Assembly: GCA_016707445.1 (NCBI GenBank)
Contig: JADJHR010000003.1
Span: 124,001-188,000, forward strand
DNA: 64,000 nucleotides
Source of the DNA: Rubrivivax sp.
GTDB taxonomy: Bacteria; Pseudomonadota; Gammaproteobacteria; Burkholderiales; Burkholderiaceae_C
Reading direction: 5' to 3'
A model generated the notes under the pieces. It was not told where the DNA came from. It saw only the letters and a program-made list of their open reading frames with translations, and searched no databases. Every line of letters begins with the position of its first letter. Within the stretch, counting starts at the first letter, position 1. Made by a program: the position numbers and the translations under genes. Of this stretch, positions 23,660 through 33,529 are shown piece after piece.

Positions 23660-24385
23660 TCAAGCGCTGAGTTCAGGCTCCAGGGCGCGGCCTTCGCCGG
23701 CCTCTTCGACGGTGCGACCGTCGCGGATGTGATAGATGCGCTTGAAGGTCGGAATGATCTTCTCGTCGTGCGTGACGACGATGATCGCCGTGTCGTACTG
23801 GCGGGCCATCTGGTTGAGGATGCGCACCACGGCCAGCGCGCGTTCGCTGTCCAGCGGCGCCGTCGGTTCGTCGGCCAGGATCACCGGCGGGCGATTGGCC
23901 AGCGCGCGTGCGATCGACACCCGCTGCTGCTCGCCGCCCGACAGTGCCGATGGCTGGGCTTGCGCGCGGTGCGCCACGTCCAGCGCCTGCAGCAGTTCGA
24001 GGGCGCGCGCGCGTGCTTCGCGATTCGGGCTACCGGCCAGCATCGGCAGCAGGGCGACGTTGTCGGTGACGTCGAGGAAAGGGATCAGGTGCGGCGCCTG
24101 GAAGACGAAGCCGATGCGGTCGCGGCGCAGCGCACGCAGGTCCTTGATCTGCCAGCCGTCGTCGTAGATGGTCTGGCCGCCCAGCACCATGCGCCCGGCG
24201 GTAGGCTCGATCACCGCGCCCAGGCACTTCAGCAAGGTGCTCTTGCCCGAGCCCGAAGGCCCGATCAGGCCGACCACCTCGCCGGGCGCGACGACCATGT
24301 TGACGTCCTTCAGCGCGTCGACCGCGGTGTCGCCGCTGCCGTAGCGCTTGCGCAGATTCTCGATGCGGATGCCGGGTTCGGTCAT
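23660..24385 (-). CDS. ABC transporter ATPase (DevA/LolD-like)
   Basis: A 241-residue ATPase. Walker A is GPSGSGKST, the signature is LSGGEQQRVSIARAL, and Walker B is PVILADEPTAPLDS, where the usual SALD/AALD is replaced by APLD. The H-loop is VVTHDEK. It is the last gene of a three-gene efflux operon after the fusion protein at 25590 and the permease at 24400, an order matching DevBCA-type exporters. Confidence 0.9.
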   Translation of the reverse strand: MTEPGIRIENLRKRYGSGDTAVDALKDVNMVVAPGEVVGLIGPSGSGKSTLLKCLGAVIEPTAGRMVLGGQTIYDDGWQIKDLRALRRDRIGFVFQAPHLIPFLDVTDNVALLPMLAGSPNREARARALELLQALDVAHRAQAQPSALSGGEQQRVSIARALANRPPVILADEPTAPLDSERALAVVRILNQMARQYDTAIIVVTHDEKIIPTFKRIYHIRDGRTVEEAGEGRALEPELSA

Positions 24386-24399
24386 GGCTTCAGAGGGCT

Positions 24400-25593
24400 T
24401 CAGCCGCCGATGGCTTCGGCCGGATCGACCTTCAGCGCGACGCGGATCGCCAGCGTGCTGGCCAGCGCGCAGATCAGCATCACGGCCAGCAGGCCGCTCA
24501 GGGCGTCACCCGATTCCAGCAGCACGTACTTGGGGAACACCGGCGCCCAGACGGTGGCCACCACCTTGCCGACGATGAAGCCGATCAAGCCCAGCCCCAG
24601 CGCCTGCTGCAGGATCATGCCGGCGATGGTGGTGTTGCGCGTGCCGATCAGCTTGAGCACCGCGATCTCGCGGATCTTGCCCAGCGTCATGGTGTAGATG
24701 ATGAAGGCCACGATGGCCGCACTGACAAAGGCCAGGATGACGAGGAACATCGCGATCTGGCGCGCCGCGGTGGCGATCAGCTTGGCCACTAGGATCTCTT
24801 CCATCTGTACCCTGGTGTAGGCCTCCAGGTGCTTCCAGCGCCGGATCGGTGCCGCCACCTCATCGGCCCGATACCCGGGCTGCACCTGCACCAGCACGGC
24901 GTTGACGTTGTGGTTGCTGGACTGCGCGGCCAGCACCGCGTCCAGCAGGCCCGGCACGCCGGGGCGGTTCAGCGCCGGGTTGGCGGCGGTGCGGGCGCGC
25001 TCGTTGAGGATGGCGTCGTTGTCCTTCAGGAACTGCGCCTGCTGCGCATCGGGCAGCGGGATGAAGACCATCGGGTCCCCGCCCGACGACACCATGCGTC
25101 GTGTCATGCCGACCACCGTGTAGTCGTGGCGCCGGATGCGGATCTGCTGGCCCAGCTTGAAGCCGGTGCGCTCGTCCACCACGGCCTCGTAGTGGCTGCG
25201 CGTGATGTGCCGGCCGGCCAGCAGGTGGCCGGGCTCGCCGGGCTGGCCCGACTCGAAGCCGACGACCATCGCCCGCACCTCGTGTGCGCCCTGCGTCACC
25301 TGCATCGTCAGGTAGGTGACGTTGGCCGCACGTGCCACGCCGGGCAGGCCCAGCACGCTGCGCACCACGTCGTCGCGCAGGCTCGACGCCTCGGCATAGG
25401 GGCCCTGCGTTTCCTGCTGCACCACCCAGAGGTCGGCGCCGCTGTTGACGAGCAAAGCGCGTGCATCGTCGACCATGCCCCGGTAGACGCCGGCCATGGT
25501 CAAGGTCACGCCGATCAGCAGACCCAGGCCGATCGCGGTGAGCACGAACTTGCCCCAGCCATGCAGGATGTCGCGGCCCGCCAGACTGATCAT
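24400..25593 (-). CDS. ABC transporter permease (DevC/MacB-type, FtsX domain)
   Basis: A 397-residue inner-membrane permease. One membrane helix lies near the N-terminus (about 15-40), followed by a large MacB-like periplasmic region and three C-terminal helices forming the FtsX domain (about 270-390, MFLVILAFVSAAIVAFIIYT and VLKLIGTRNTTIAGMILQQ). Its ATG overlaps the stop of the upstream fusion-protein gene (ATGA), showing coupling. The frame stays open far upstream but that part is non-coding in character. Confidence 0.88.
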   Translation of the reverse strand: MISLAGRDILHGWGKFVLTAIGLGLLIGVTLTMAGVYRGMVDDARALLVNSGADLWVVQQETQGPYAEASSLRDDVVRSVLGLPGVARAANVTYLTMQVTQGAHEVRAMVVGFESGQPGEPGHLLAGRHITRSHYEAVVDERTGFKLGQQIRIRRHDYTVVGMTRRMVSSGGDPMVFIPLPDAQQAQFLKDNDAILNERARTAANPALNRPGVPGLLDAVLAAQSSNHNVNAVLVQVQPGYRADEVAAPIRRWKHLEAYTRVQMEEILVAKLIATAARQIAMFLVILAFVSAAIVAFIIYTMTLGKIREIAVLKLIGTRNTTIAGMILQQALGLGLIGFIVGKVVATVWAPVFPKYVLLESGDALSGLLAVMLICALASTLAIRVALKVDPAEAIGG

Positions 25594-26780
25594 GGCGTGT
25601 TGGCCGCCAGTGCGGGCACCACCTTGACGCGCATGGCGGCGTTCAGCGCGCGTTCGCTGTGCACCACCACCGCATCGCCGCTGCGCAGGCCTTCGAGCAC
25701 CTGCACCTGGCCATCCAGGCTGGCCTGCCCGATGCGAACGGGCACGAAGCTCGGGCTGCCGTCGACGAGCCGCCACACGCCCAGTCGATCGCCCAGGCGT
25801 TGCAGGCTGGCGTTGGGCAGCACGATCGCGGGCGAGGTCTGGGCCAGTTGCAGCGTCACCTCGGCCAGTTCACCGACCGACACACCTGGCGGCAAGGCAT
25901 CGAAGGCGACCTGCGCCACCCGCTCCTCGGTGATGCTGTCGCTGACGGCCTCGATGCGGACCAGGCGCCCTGGCAGCGCCTGGCCCGGGTTGGCACGCAT
26001 CACGATCTGCGCCGGCAGCCCGACCGCCAGCCCCGCGGACCGACCCTGGTCGAGCCGCGTGCGGATCCACAGCGATGACGGATCGATCAGGCGCAGCACC
26101 GGCTGCCCGGCGACCAGCGTCGTCCCGGCTTCGGCGTCGCGGCTGATGACCAGGCCATCGGCCGGCGCCAGCAGGCGCAGCCGGTCGCGCTGCTGCTGCA
26201 GGGCGTCGCGCTCGGCGCCCAGGCGCTGCAGGTCCTGCCGTGCTGCCGCCAGGTTGGACTCGGCCGCGCTCAGCGCCGCGTCTGCCGAGGTCTGCTCTTG
26301 CAGCTTGGCCTCGACCGCACCGGTGCTGATGAAGTTCTGCCGGCCCAGCTCGATCGTGCGCTGCGTGGCCAGCCGCGTCATCTCGCGCCGAGCCGTGGTA
26401 TCACGGAGTTGCGCCTGCACGGCGCTGGCGGTGCTGCCGGCGCGCGCCAGCGCGGCCTGCTGCGCGGCCAGCCGCTGGTCCAGGTCGACGGGGTCCATCT
26501 CGGCGAGCAACTGGCCGGCCTTGACACGATCGCCAACGTCGACCAGCACGCGCACCACGCGGCCGGCGGCGGTGGGGCCGATCAGCACCGAACGGCGTGC
26601 CTCGACCGTGCCGATGCCGAACAGCGACGGCGCGAAGCTGCCGCTGGCCGCATGGACCACGGTCACGCGGGTCGGCGCCAGCGGGCCGCTGCGCAGTGCG
26701 ACATAGGCCATCCCGGCCAGCAGCACAAGCAGCATCAGCAGCAGGCCGATGCGGCGACTCAGGGGGGTTGCTCGTTTCAT
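25590..26780 (-). CDS. HlyD/DevB-type membrane fusion protein of an ABC exporter
   Basis: A 396-residue periplasmic adaptor. One N-terminal anchor helix (GLLLMLLVLLAGMAYVAL) is followed by a biotinyl-lipoyl half (VGDRVKAGQLLAEMDP), a long coiled-coil hairpin (about 95-190), the second lipoyl half (LLAPADGLVISRDAEAG) and beta-barrel domains. It would bridge the permease at 24400 to an outer-membrane factor encoded elsewhere. The start at 26780 puts the membrane anchor directly after a short basic N-terminus. Confidence 0.88.
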   Translation of the reverse strand: MKRATPLSRRIGLLLMLLVLLAGMAYVALRSGPLAPTRVTVVHAASGSFAPSLFGIGTVEARRSVLIGPTAAGRVVRVLVDVGDRVKAGQLLAEMDPVDLDQRLAAQQAALARAGSTASAVQAQLRDTTARREMTRLATQRTIELGRQNFISTGAVEAKLQEQTSADAALSAAESNLAAARQDLQRLGAERDALQQQRDRLRLLAPADGLVISRDAEAGTTLVAGQPVLRLIDPSSLWIRTRLDQGRSAGLAVGLPAQIVMRANPGQALPGRLVRIEAVSDSITEERVAQVAFDALPPGVSVGELAEVTLQLAQTSPAIVLPNASLQRLGDRLGVWRLVDGSPSFVPVRIGQASLDGQVQVLEGLRSGDAVVVHSERALNAAMRVKVVPALAANTP

Positions 26781-26940
26781 GGTGCCTCGAACGGACCTTG
26801 CGGAAACAGGTTCTGGACCGTTGACCACGATGGACGTGACGGTCGATTCAACCGCCGAGGCCACACATCCGGCACCCGATACGGCCAGGGCAAGTATACC
26901 CCATACCGTATATGAATCGATGTGAAATCGAGGCAGCCGC
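26781..26940 (-). promoter_or_regulatory. Probable promoter region of the ABC-exporter operon
   Basis: No gene is present. On the minus strand a TATACT (plus-strand 26893-26898) is a good -10 candidate, and the adjacent ATACCCC-ATACCGT repeat and TATGAA form an unusually AT-rich patch (about 26893-26930). A regulator binding here is plausible but unidentified. Confidence 0.35.
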
Positions 26941-27213
26941 TCAGTGCGGGTAGACCCAGTCGCGCAGCGTCAGCGACAGCGCCGGCACATGGCTGATCAC
27001 CATCAGGCAGGCCAGCACCACCAGCCGGCCAGGATGAAGTACGGAATGGCCGCCAGCGGAAACTTGTTCAAGGAATTGAACATTTCCCGACCGAGGTGGG
27101 CATGTGGGCGTTGTTCGACTGGATGCCGAGCACGGCCGACAGGCCGATGGCCACCGCCACCGAGGTGGTGAGCGCAAAAGCACCATCGACACCAGGATGG
27201 TCAGGCTCACAGC
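26941..27213 (-). pseudogene. dctM: TRAP transporter large permease remnant (dctM)
   Basis: A GTG start at 27213 gives SLTILVSMVLL as in DctM. A one-base frameshift follows, after which the TTSVAVAIGLSAVLGIQSNN-type sequence continues in another frame up to FPLAAIPYFILAG. The sequence then jumps to what looks like the extreme C-terminus of DctM (SHVPALSLTLRDWVYPH). More than 300 internal residues are missing, so the protein cannot form a transporter. It follows the dctP-dctQ remnant in the usual TRAP gene order. Confidence 0.8.
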
Positions 27214-28392
27214 GCGGTCTCCAGCTCCAGCCCCTGTGGGTCCAGCAGGTTGCCCACGGTGCTGAACACGCTGAACACGCCGCCCACCGGCAGCGCCAGG
27301 TAAGCCCAGAACATCGTCACGCCTTCGAGCCCGATCACGCTTTGCACGCTGCCGCGGTTGGCGTAATCCCAGCCCCACCAGATGATGATGCCGACCAGCG
27401 TCAGTGCGGCCAGCGCCGCGATCGCGTTCAGGATGCGCCGGCCGGCGGGGCCGCTGCGCCGCCAGGCCATGTCAACGCTGACCATCGCGCCCTGGCGCAA
27501 GGCCGGCGCGATGCCCAGGAAAACCATCCACACCAGGCTGAAGCGGATCAGCACCTCGGTCCATTCGGCCGGCGCTTCGAGCACGAAGCGCATGAAGACC
27601 TGGAACAGGCCCAGACTGGCGGCGATGACCAGCATGGCGCAGGCGCCCACCAGCGAGACATGCTTTTGCACCTGATCGAACTTGGCCGCCATGATCACCG
27701 ACAGCGGGTTCTCCTGGACGTCCACGGTGCCCTGCTGCAGCGCGGTGAAGACCTCGGGGAAGGCCATCGGCGTGGGCACGATGCCCAGGCTCTTGAAGGC
27801 CGCCACGTGCACCGGATTTTCCAACGTGCGCATCTTCAGACCCTTCAGGTCGTCGGGCACGTTGACGTCCCGCTTGCTGTTGGTCATGTGGCGGATGCCG
27901 TTGTCGCACCAGGCCAGCACCTTCAGTCCCTTGGACTCGAACTCCTTGGACATGTCCTGCCCGATCGGGCCGTCGAGCACGGCACGCGCATGCGCCTTGT
28001 CGCGGAACAGGAAGGGGATGTCGAGGATGCGCGCCGCAGGCACGAAGTTCGGCACCGGCCCGGTGGAGGTGAAGGTGAGCTCCTGCGTGCCCAGCTGCAC
28101 GGGCTCGATCGACTCGCGCTCGCCGCCCAATGAGCCGGCGTAGAAGATTTCGAACTTGTAGCGGCCTCCAGTGCGTTCGTTCACTTCCTTGGCGAACTGA
28201 TCGATGGCAACGCCCTGGTGCGAGTCCTTGGCGATCGACATGTTGATGCGCATCACCGACTGTGCGGCTGCGCTGCCCATCCGCCGCACGCTCAAGCCCG
28301 GGCTCAGACCCCGGGGCCAGCAGCAGGCGGGTTGATCTGAGCGTCTACCGCTGGTTGGTTGCTGGCGAGGTCAGGGCAAGGGTGTCGATCAT
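27207..28392 (-). pseudogene. TRAP transporter dctP-dctQ deletion fusion
   Basis: The main open frame (28295-27207, 362 residues) is a chimera. Residues about 1-215 are a C4-dicarboxylate-type TRAP receptor (DctP), ending in the middle of the protein at KFDQVQKHVSL. From there the sequence is the small membrane subunit DctQ (FVLEAPAEWTEVLIRFSLVW and its helices). A deletion has removed the last ~100 DctP residues and the DctQ N-terminus while keeping frame. The original start is probably the ATG at 28392 after an AGGAG, but that leader hits a stop after 15 codons. The conserved DGQENP motif reads DVQENP. Non-functional as a receptor, though the fused frame could be expressed. Confidence 0.8.
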
Positions 28393-28494
28393 GTCGGTCT
28401 CCTGTGCGGGTTTGGATGTGGGGTGGGGCTTGGGCGGGTGACGATAGGGCGACCCATTCGCCCGCTGCCCGCTTCCCTTGGGTTGCGCAGCCGT

Positions 28495-31107
28495 TCAGCC
28501 CTTGCCCGCCAATGCCCCGCCGCCGCTGCTTGTGCCCTGCCGGCGCGCCCGTGCGCGCTGCAGCATCACCACCAGGGCCAGCAAAACCAGCGAGGGCAGG
28601 AACATCCATTCTTTGACAGGCCGCTCGGTCGGCATCTCGATGCTGGCAATGTCGAAGCCTTGTTCGATGCCCAGCTTCTCGGCGCGCGAGCCGAACTTCA
28701 CCTGCGCGATCTGCATCTTGTCGCCCAAGGGCACCACGGTCAGCCCGATGCGGCCCAGACGCTCGCGCGCCGTGCCGGCGTCGCCCAGCGGCAGCAGCAC
28801 GCCCTTGCGGACGTCCTTGCCGTCGAGGTTGGTGCCAGCGATCCAGACCCGTTTGCTGGCACCCGGCTCGGCCTTTTCGACCAGCTGCATCAGCTGCGCT
28901 GCCGGCACGTCCTGGTACGGCGGGTAGACCATGTCCCACCAGAAGCCGGGGCGGAACAGCGTGAACGTGACCAGCAGCAAGGCCAGCGATTCCCACCAGC
29001 GCGAGCGCACCAGGAAGTAGCCCTGCGTTGCTGCGGCGAAGACCAGCATCGCGGCGGTTGCGCTGGTTACCGTCAGCACCAGATGCCAGGCGCTGTCGAT
29101 GCCGATCAGCAGCAGCTGCGTGTTGAAGATGAACAGGAACGGCAGGATCGCCGTGCGCATGCTGTAGAAGAATGCGGTGATGCCGGTCTTGATCGGATCG
29201 CTGCGCGCGATCGCGGCCGCCGCGAACGAGGCCAGCCCCACCGGCGGCGTGACGTCGGCCATCAACCCGAAGTAGAAGACGAACAGGTGCACTGCGATCA
29301 GCGGCACGATGAGGCCGCTCTGCGCCCCCAGTTCGACCACCACCGGCGCCATCAGCGTCGACACCACGATGTAGTTGGCGGTCGTCGGCAGCCCCATGCC
29401 CAGCACCAGGCTGACCACGGCCACCAGCATCAGCATCAGGATGAGGTTGCCGCCCGAGAGCAGTTCGACGACCTCGGTCATCACCAGGCCGATGCCGGTC
29501 AGCGACACCGTGCCGACGATGATGCCGGCCGCCGCCGTGGCCACGCCGATGCCGATCATGTTGCGTGCGCCGGCCTCCAGGCCCTTGATCAGGTCGACCA
29601 GACCCAGCCGTGCGGCCGCGCCGTAGTTGCCACGGCCGCGCAGCGCCGACATCAGCGGCCGCTGCGTCAGCATCACGAAGACCATGAACAGCGTGGCCCA
29701 GAAGGCCGACAGTGCCGGTGACAGCTGTTCGATCATCAGGCACCAGATCAGCACCACCACCGACAGCAGATAGTGCAGGCCCGATTTCAACGTGGGTGCG
29801 GTTTCTGGCAGCTCGAACACCGGTGCATCGGGATCGTCGAGTTCGAGTTCGGGCTGGCGCGACCCGATCCACAGCAAGGCACCGTAGGCAGCCAGCACCA
29901 GCAGGCCGATGACATAGATCGCTGCTGCGCCCAGCGCGCCCTTGACCCAGCCGATGGTGTAGTAGACGGCGCCGGACAGCACAACGAAGCCGGCCACCGT
30001 CATCACCAGGTTGCGCAGGCGCTGCAGCGGACTTGCCTGCGAGCGGCGCGGCAGGCCGACCAGGTTGGCCTTCAGCGCTTCGAGGTGCACGATGTAGAAC
30101 AGCGCCACGTACGAGATGATGGCCGGCAGGAAGGCGTGCTTGATGATTTCGGTGTACGGGATACCCACGTACTCGACCATCAGGAAGGCAGCTGCACCCA
30201 TCACCGGCGGCATCAGCTGGCCGTTGACCGAGCTCGATACCTCGACCGCACCGGCCTGGTCGGGGCGGTAGCCCACGCGCTTCATGAGCGGGATCGTGAA
30301 GGTGCCGGTGGTCACCACGTTGGCGATCGACGAGCCGCTGATGATGCCCGTGGCCGCCGACGACACCACGGCCGCCTTGGCCGGGCCGCCGCGCATGTGG
30401 CCCAGCAGGGCAAACGCGCTCTTGATGAAGTAGTTGCCCGCGCCGGCGCGGTCGAGCAAGGAGCCGAACAGCACGAAGAGGAAGATGAAGCCGCTGGACA
30501 CGCCCAGGGCGACCCCGAACACGCCTTCGGTGGTCAGCCACTGGTGCGAGACCACACGCGACAGCGACGCGCCCTTGTGCGCGATCAGGTCGGGCATGTA
30601 GGGCCCGCCGAAGGTGTAGCCCAGGAACACCAGCGCCACCATGACCATGGGCAGGCCCAGCGCGCGCCGTGTGGCCTCGAGCAGCAGCAGAACGCCGACC
30701 ACGCCCACCACCAGGTCCTGCGTGGTGGGCTGGCCGGGGCGGGTGGCCAGTTCACGGTAGAAGACAAACAGGTAGCTGGCGCAGGCCGCGCCGACGATCG
30801 CCAGCAGCCAGTCGATGGCCGGCACGCGGTCGCGTGGTGAACGCGCCAGCGCCGGGTAGGCCAGGTAGGCCAGAAAGACCGCAAAGGCGAGGTGGATCGC
30901 GCGCGACTGCGTGTCGTTGAAGACGCCGATGCCCAGTGCAAAGGGCAAGGGCGATGCGATCCACAGCTGGAACAGGCTCCAGGCCAGGCAGATGCCCACG
31001 ATCAGCAGCGACACCTTGGGCCCGGGCTGGCGCCCGCCCGAATCGTTCTCGGCGACCAGCTTGTTGACGTCGACCTCGGCGACGGAGTCCTTCTTGTTCT
31101 TGCCCAT
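28495..31107 (-). CDS. TRAP transporter fused 4TM/12TM permease (TAXI type)
   Basis: An 870-residue inner-membrane protein combining the small and large TRAP permease subunits. Helices of the 4-TM part occupy about residues 30-210. The DctM-like part (about 200-740) has GSSIANVVTTGTFTIPLMKR and GMGLPTTANYIV. The C-terminal ~120 residues form the DUF3394-like extension (QVKFGSRAEKLGIEQGFDIA) plus a final helix. It works with the TAXI receptor at 31151 just upstream on the same strand to drive ion-coupled uptake of an organic anion. Confidence 0.92.
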   Translation of the reverse strand: MGKNKKDSVAEVDVNKLVAENDSGGRQPGPKVSLLIVGICLAWSLFQLWIASPLPFALGIGVFNDTQSRAIHLAFAVFLAYLAYPALARSPRDRVPAIDWLLAIVGAACASYLFVFYRELATRPGQPTTQDLVVGVVGVLLLLEATRRALGLPMVMVALVFLGYTFGGPYMPDLIAHKGASLSRVVSHQWLTTEGVFGVALGVSSGFIFLFVLFGSLLDRAGAGNYFIKSAFALLGHMRGGPAKAAVVSSAATGIISGSSIANVVTTGTFTIPLMKRVGYRPDQAGAVEVSSSVNGQLMPPVMGAAAFLMVEYVGIPYTEIIKHAFLPAIISYVALFYIVHLEALKANLVGLPRRSQASPLQRLRNLVMTVAGFVVLSGAVYYTIGWVKGALGAAAIYVIGLLVLAAYGALLWIGSRQPELELDDPDAPVFELPETAPTLKSGLHYLLSVVVLIWCLMIEQLSPALSAFWATLFMVFVMLTQRPLMSALRGRGNYGAAARLGLVDLIKGLEAGARNMIGIGVATAAAGIIVGTVSLTGIGLVMTEVVELLSGGNLILMLMLVAVVSLVLGMGLPTTANYIVVSTLMAPVVVELGAQSGLIVPLIAVHLFVFYFGLMADVTPPVGLASFAAAAIARSDPIKTGITAFFYSMRTAILPFLFIFNTQLLLIGIDSAWHLVLTVTSATAAMLVFAAATQGYFLVRSRWWESLALLLVTFTLFRPGFWWDMVYPPYQDVPAAQLMQLVEKAEPGASKRVWIAGTNLDGKDVRKGVLLPLGDAGTARERLGRIGLTVVPLGDKMQIAQVKFGSRAEKLGIEQGFDIASIEMPTERPVKEWMFLPSLVLLALVVMLQRARARRQGTSSGGGALAGKG

Positions 31108-31150
31108 GGGTCTCCTCGCGCCGGGTCAGGTCAGGGGTTGGTCGTTCGAC

Positions 31151-32137
31151 TTACAGCCAGCCCTTTTCCTTGTAGTACTTCACCGCGCCCGGGTGCAGCG
31201 GCGCCGAGTTGCCGTTCTTCACCATGTCCTTGGGATCGAGGTGCGCAAAGGCCGGGTGCAGCTTCTTGAAGTCGTCGAAGTTCTCGAACATCGCCTTCAC
31301 CAGTTCGTACACCGTGGCGTCAGGCACCTTGGCCGAGGTGACGAAGGTGGCCAGCACGCCGTAGGTGGGCGTCGGGTTCGGGTTGCCGATGTACAGGCCG
31401 CCGGGGATGTTGACCTTGGCGTAGTAGGGCGCGGCAGCAACGATCTTGTCCACCGCGGGGCCGGTCACGGGCACCAGCTTGGCACCGCAGGTGGTGATCG
31501 GGTCCTGGATGTTGGCCGAGGGGTGGCCGACGCCGTAGAAGAAGGCGTCGATCTTGTTGTCGCACAGCGCGGCGCCGTGTTCGTCGGCCTTCAGCTCGGA
31601 GGCGAGCGCGAAGTCGCTCAGCTTCCAGCCCATCGCCGTCATCAACTCGTCCATCGACGCACGCGTGCCCGAACCCGGGTTGCCGACGTTGAAGCGCTTG
31701 CCTTTCAGGTCGGCCAGCTTGGTGATGTTGGCTTCCTTGCGGGCCAGCACCGTGAAGGGCTCGGGGTGCAGCGAGAACACGGCACGCAGGTCCTTGAAGG
31801 CGCCGTCCTTCTCGAACTGCTTCAGGCCCTTGGCGGCGTTGTACTGCACGTCCGACTGCGCGACGCCGAAGTCGAGCTCGCCGGCGCGAATGGTGTTGAC
31901 GTTGAAGACCGAGCCGCCGGTCGATTCGACCGAGCAGCGGATGCCGTGCTTGGCACGGTCCTTGTTCATCAGGCGGCAGATCGCGCCGCCAGCGGCGTAG
32001 TAGACGCCGGTGACGCCGCCGGTGCCGATGGTGATGAACTTCTGCTGTGCCAGGGCGGTGCTTGCGGGCAGGGCCAGGGCAAGTGCAGCGGTTGCGGCCA
32101 GCACGACGCGCAGCGGACGGGGAATGGATCGATTCAC
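31151..32137 (-). CDS. TAXI-family TRAP transporter solute receptor
   Basis: A 328-residue periplasmic receptor. The signal peptide ends near [12 protein letters not shown]. The TAXI hallmark [20 protein letters not shown] follows, then [20 protein letters not shown] and [18 protein letters not shown]. It is the partner of the fused permease at 28495 (43 bp gap). Related receptors bind glutamate, 2-oxoglutarate or similar acids; the ligand here is unknown. Confidence 0.92.
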   Translation of the reverse strand: MNRSIPRPLRVVLAATAALALALPASTALAQQKFITIGTGGVTGVYYAAGGAICRLMNKDRAKHGIRCSVESTGGSVFNVNTIRAGELDFGVAQSDVQYNAAKGLKQFEKDGAFKDLRAVFSLHPEPFTVLARKEANITKLADLKGKRFNVGNPGSGTRASMDELMTAMGWKLSDFALASELKADEHGAALCDNKIDAFFYGVGHPSANIQDPITTCGAKLVPVTGPAVDKIVAAAPYYAKVNIPGGLYIGNPNPTPTYGVLATFVTSAKVPDATVYELVKAMFENFDDFKKLHPAFAHLDPKDMVKNGNSAPLHPGAVKYYKEKGWL

Positions 32138-32149
32138 GGGAGTGCTCCT

Positions 32150-33529
32150 TCAGCGTTGGGTTTGGGTTTGGGTTGGGGGCAATTCGCTCAGCGCCGCGTT
32201 GATGGCCTGGGCCAGTCGCTCGACGAGGAGGTCGAGTTCAGCGTCGCTGACGATGAACGGGGGCGCCAGCAGCACGTGGTCGCCGCGGCGACCATCGATG
32301 GTGCCGCCCATCGGATAGACCATGAGGCCGCGCGCCATGGCCTGCGCCTTGATGCGCGCGTGCAGTTTCAGGGCCGGATCAAAGGGCTCGCGGGTGCTGC
32401 GGTCGGCCACCAGTTCGATCGCGCGGAACAAGCCGCGGCCGCGCAGGTCGCCGACATGCGGGTGCATCGCCAGTGCCTGCAGCAGCCGCGCGGCCAGGCC
32501 TTCGCCCTGACGGCGCACCGCCGTCAGCAGATCATCGCGTTCGATCACCTGCTGCACGGCCAGGGCAGCGGCGCAAGCCACAGGGTGGCCAAGATAGGTG
32601 TGGCCGTGCTGGAACAGGCCGCTGCCGCGCTCGAAGGCGTCGACGATGGGCTTTTGCGCCAACACCGCGCCGATCGGCTGGTAGCCGCCGCCCAGGCCCT
32701 TGGCCACGACCAGCAGGTCGGGCACCACGCCCTCGGCCTCGCAGGCGTGCAGGGTGCCGGTGCGGCCCATGCCGCACATCACCTCGTCCAGGATCAGCAG
32801 GATGCCGTGCCGCGTGCACAGCTCGCGCACGCCGGCCAGGTAGCCCGGCACCGGGGTCAACGCGCCCGAGGTGGCGCCGACCACGGTCTCGGCGACGAAA
32901 CCGATCACGTTTTCGGGGCCAAGGCGCTCGAAGGTCTCGGCCAGTTCCTGCACCAGGCGCTGGCCGTACTGCGCGGCGCTTTCGTCGGCGCGACGGTCGC
33001 GGTATTCGTAGCAGGGCGAGACATGTTCGACATCGATCAGCAGCGGCGCGAACTGCGCGCGCCGCCAGGCGTTGCCGCCGACCGCCAGCGCACCCAGCGT
33101 GTTGCCGTGGTAGCTCTGGCGCCGGGCAACGAATTTCTGCCGCTGCGGCTGGCCGATCTCGACGCAGTACTGGCGCGCCATCTTCAGCGCCGCTTCGACG
33201 GCCTCGGAGCCGCCAGACACGAAGTAGGCGTGGCTGGTGCCGGCCGGGGCCGTGGCCACCAGGCGGTCGGCCAGTTGTTCGGCCACTTCGGTGCTGAAAA
33301 AACTGGTGTGGGCATAGGCCACGCGGTCGATCTGCGCGTGCATCGCGGCCAGCACGTCGGGGTGGCCGTGGCCCAGGCACGACACGGCCGCACCGCCCGA
33401 GGCGTCGAGGTAGCGCTTGCCCTGTTGGTCGATCAGCCAGGCGCCGTCGGTGGCGACGGCCAGCGGCAGCGTGTGCCCCAGGCGGCGGTGCAGGATGTGG
33501 GAGTCGGTCACGGGCGGTGTGTCGCGCAT
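32150..33529 (-). CDS. Class III (omega-amino acid:pyruvate-type) aminotransferase
   Basis: A 459-residue PLP-dependent aminotransferase. PLP-site features visible are SGGSEAVEAALKMARQY, YHGNTLGALAVGG, LILDEVMCGMGRTG (Asp bonding the pyridine N) and the Schiff-base Lys in LLVVAKGLGGGYQPIGA. It lies 12 bp upstream of the TAXI receptor gene on the same strand, so the operon may import an amino or keto acid and transaminate it. An AT-rich promoter-like block is at 33706-33737. Confidence 0.92.
   Translation of the reverse strand: MRDTPPVTDSHILHRRLGHTLPLAVATDGAWLIDQQGKRYLDASGGAAVSCLGHGHPDVLAAMHAQIDRVAYAHTSFFSTEVAEQLADRLVATAPAGTSHAYFVSGGSEAVEAALKMARQYCVEIGQPQRQKFVARRQSYHGNTLGALAVGGNAWRRAQFAPLLIDVEHVSPCYEYRDRRADESAAQYGQRLVQELAETFERLGPENVIGFVAETVVGATSGALTPVPGYLAGVRELCTRHGILLILDEVMCGMGRTGTLHACEAEGVVPDLLVVAKGLGGGYQPIGAVLAQKPIVDAFERGSGLFQHGHTYLGHPVACAAALAVQQVIERDDLLTAVRRQGEGLAARLLQALAMHPHVGDLRGRGLFRAIELVADRSTREPFDPALKLHARIKAQAMARGLMVYPMGGTIDGRRGDHVLLAPPFIVSDAELDLLVERLAQAINAALSELPPTQTQTQR

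Noticed and set aside
24829..26706. A 625-residue plus-strand open frame opposite the ABC permease and fusion protein
   Set aside because: Antisense shadow of the DevBC-like genes, no ribosome site or domain.
28304..28325. GC-rich fold-back near the dctP leader as a terminator after the TRAP permease
   Set aside because: It lies within the decayed dctP leader, has no U-tract and is not at the permease gene end.
28304..30541. A 745-residue open frame antisense-shifted within the TRAP permease region
   Set aside because: It overlaps the well-supported TRAP permease in another frame, is Arg/Gly/Ala-rich without domain features, and arises from GC-rich codon structure.
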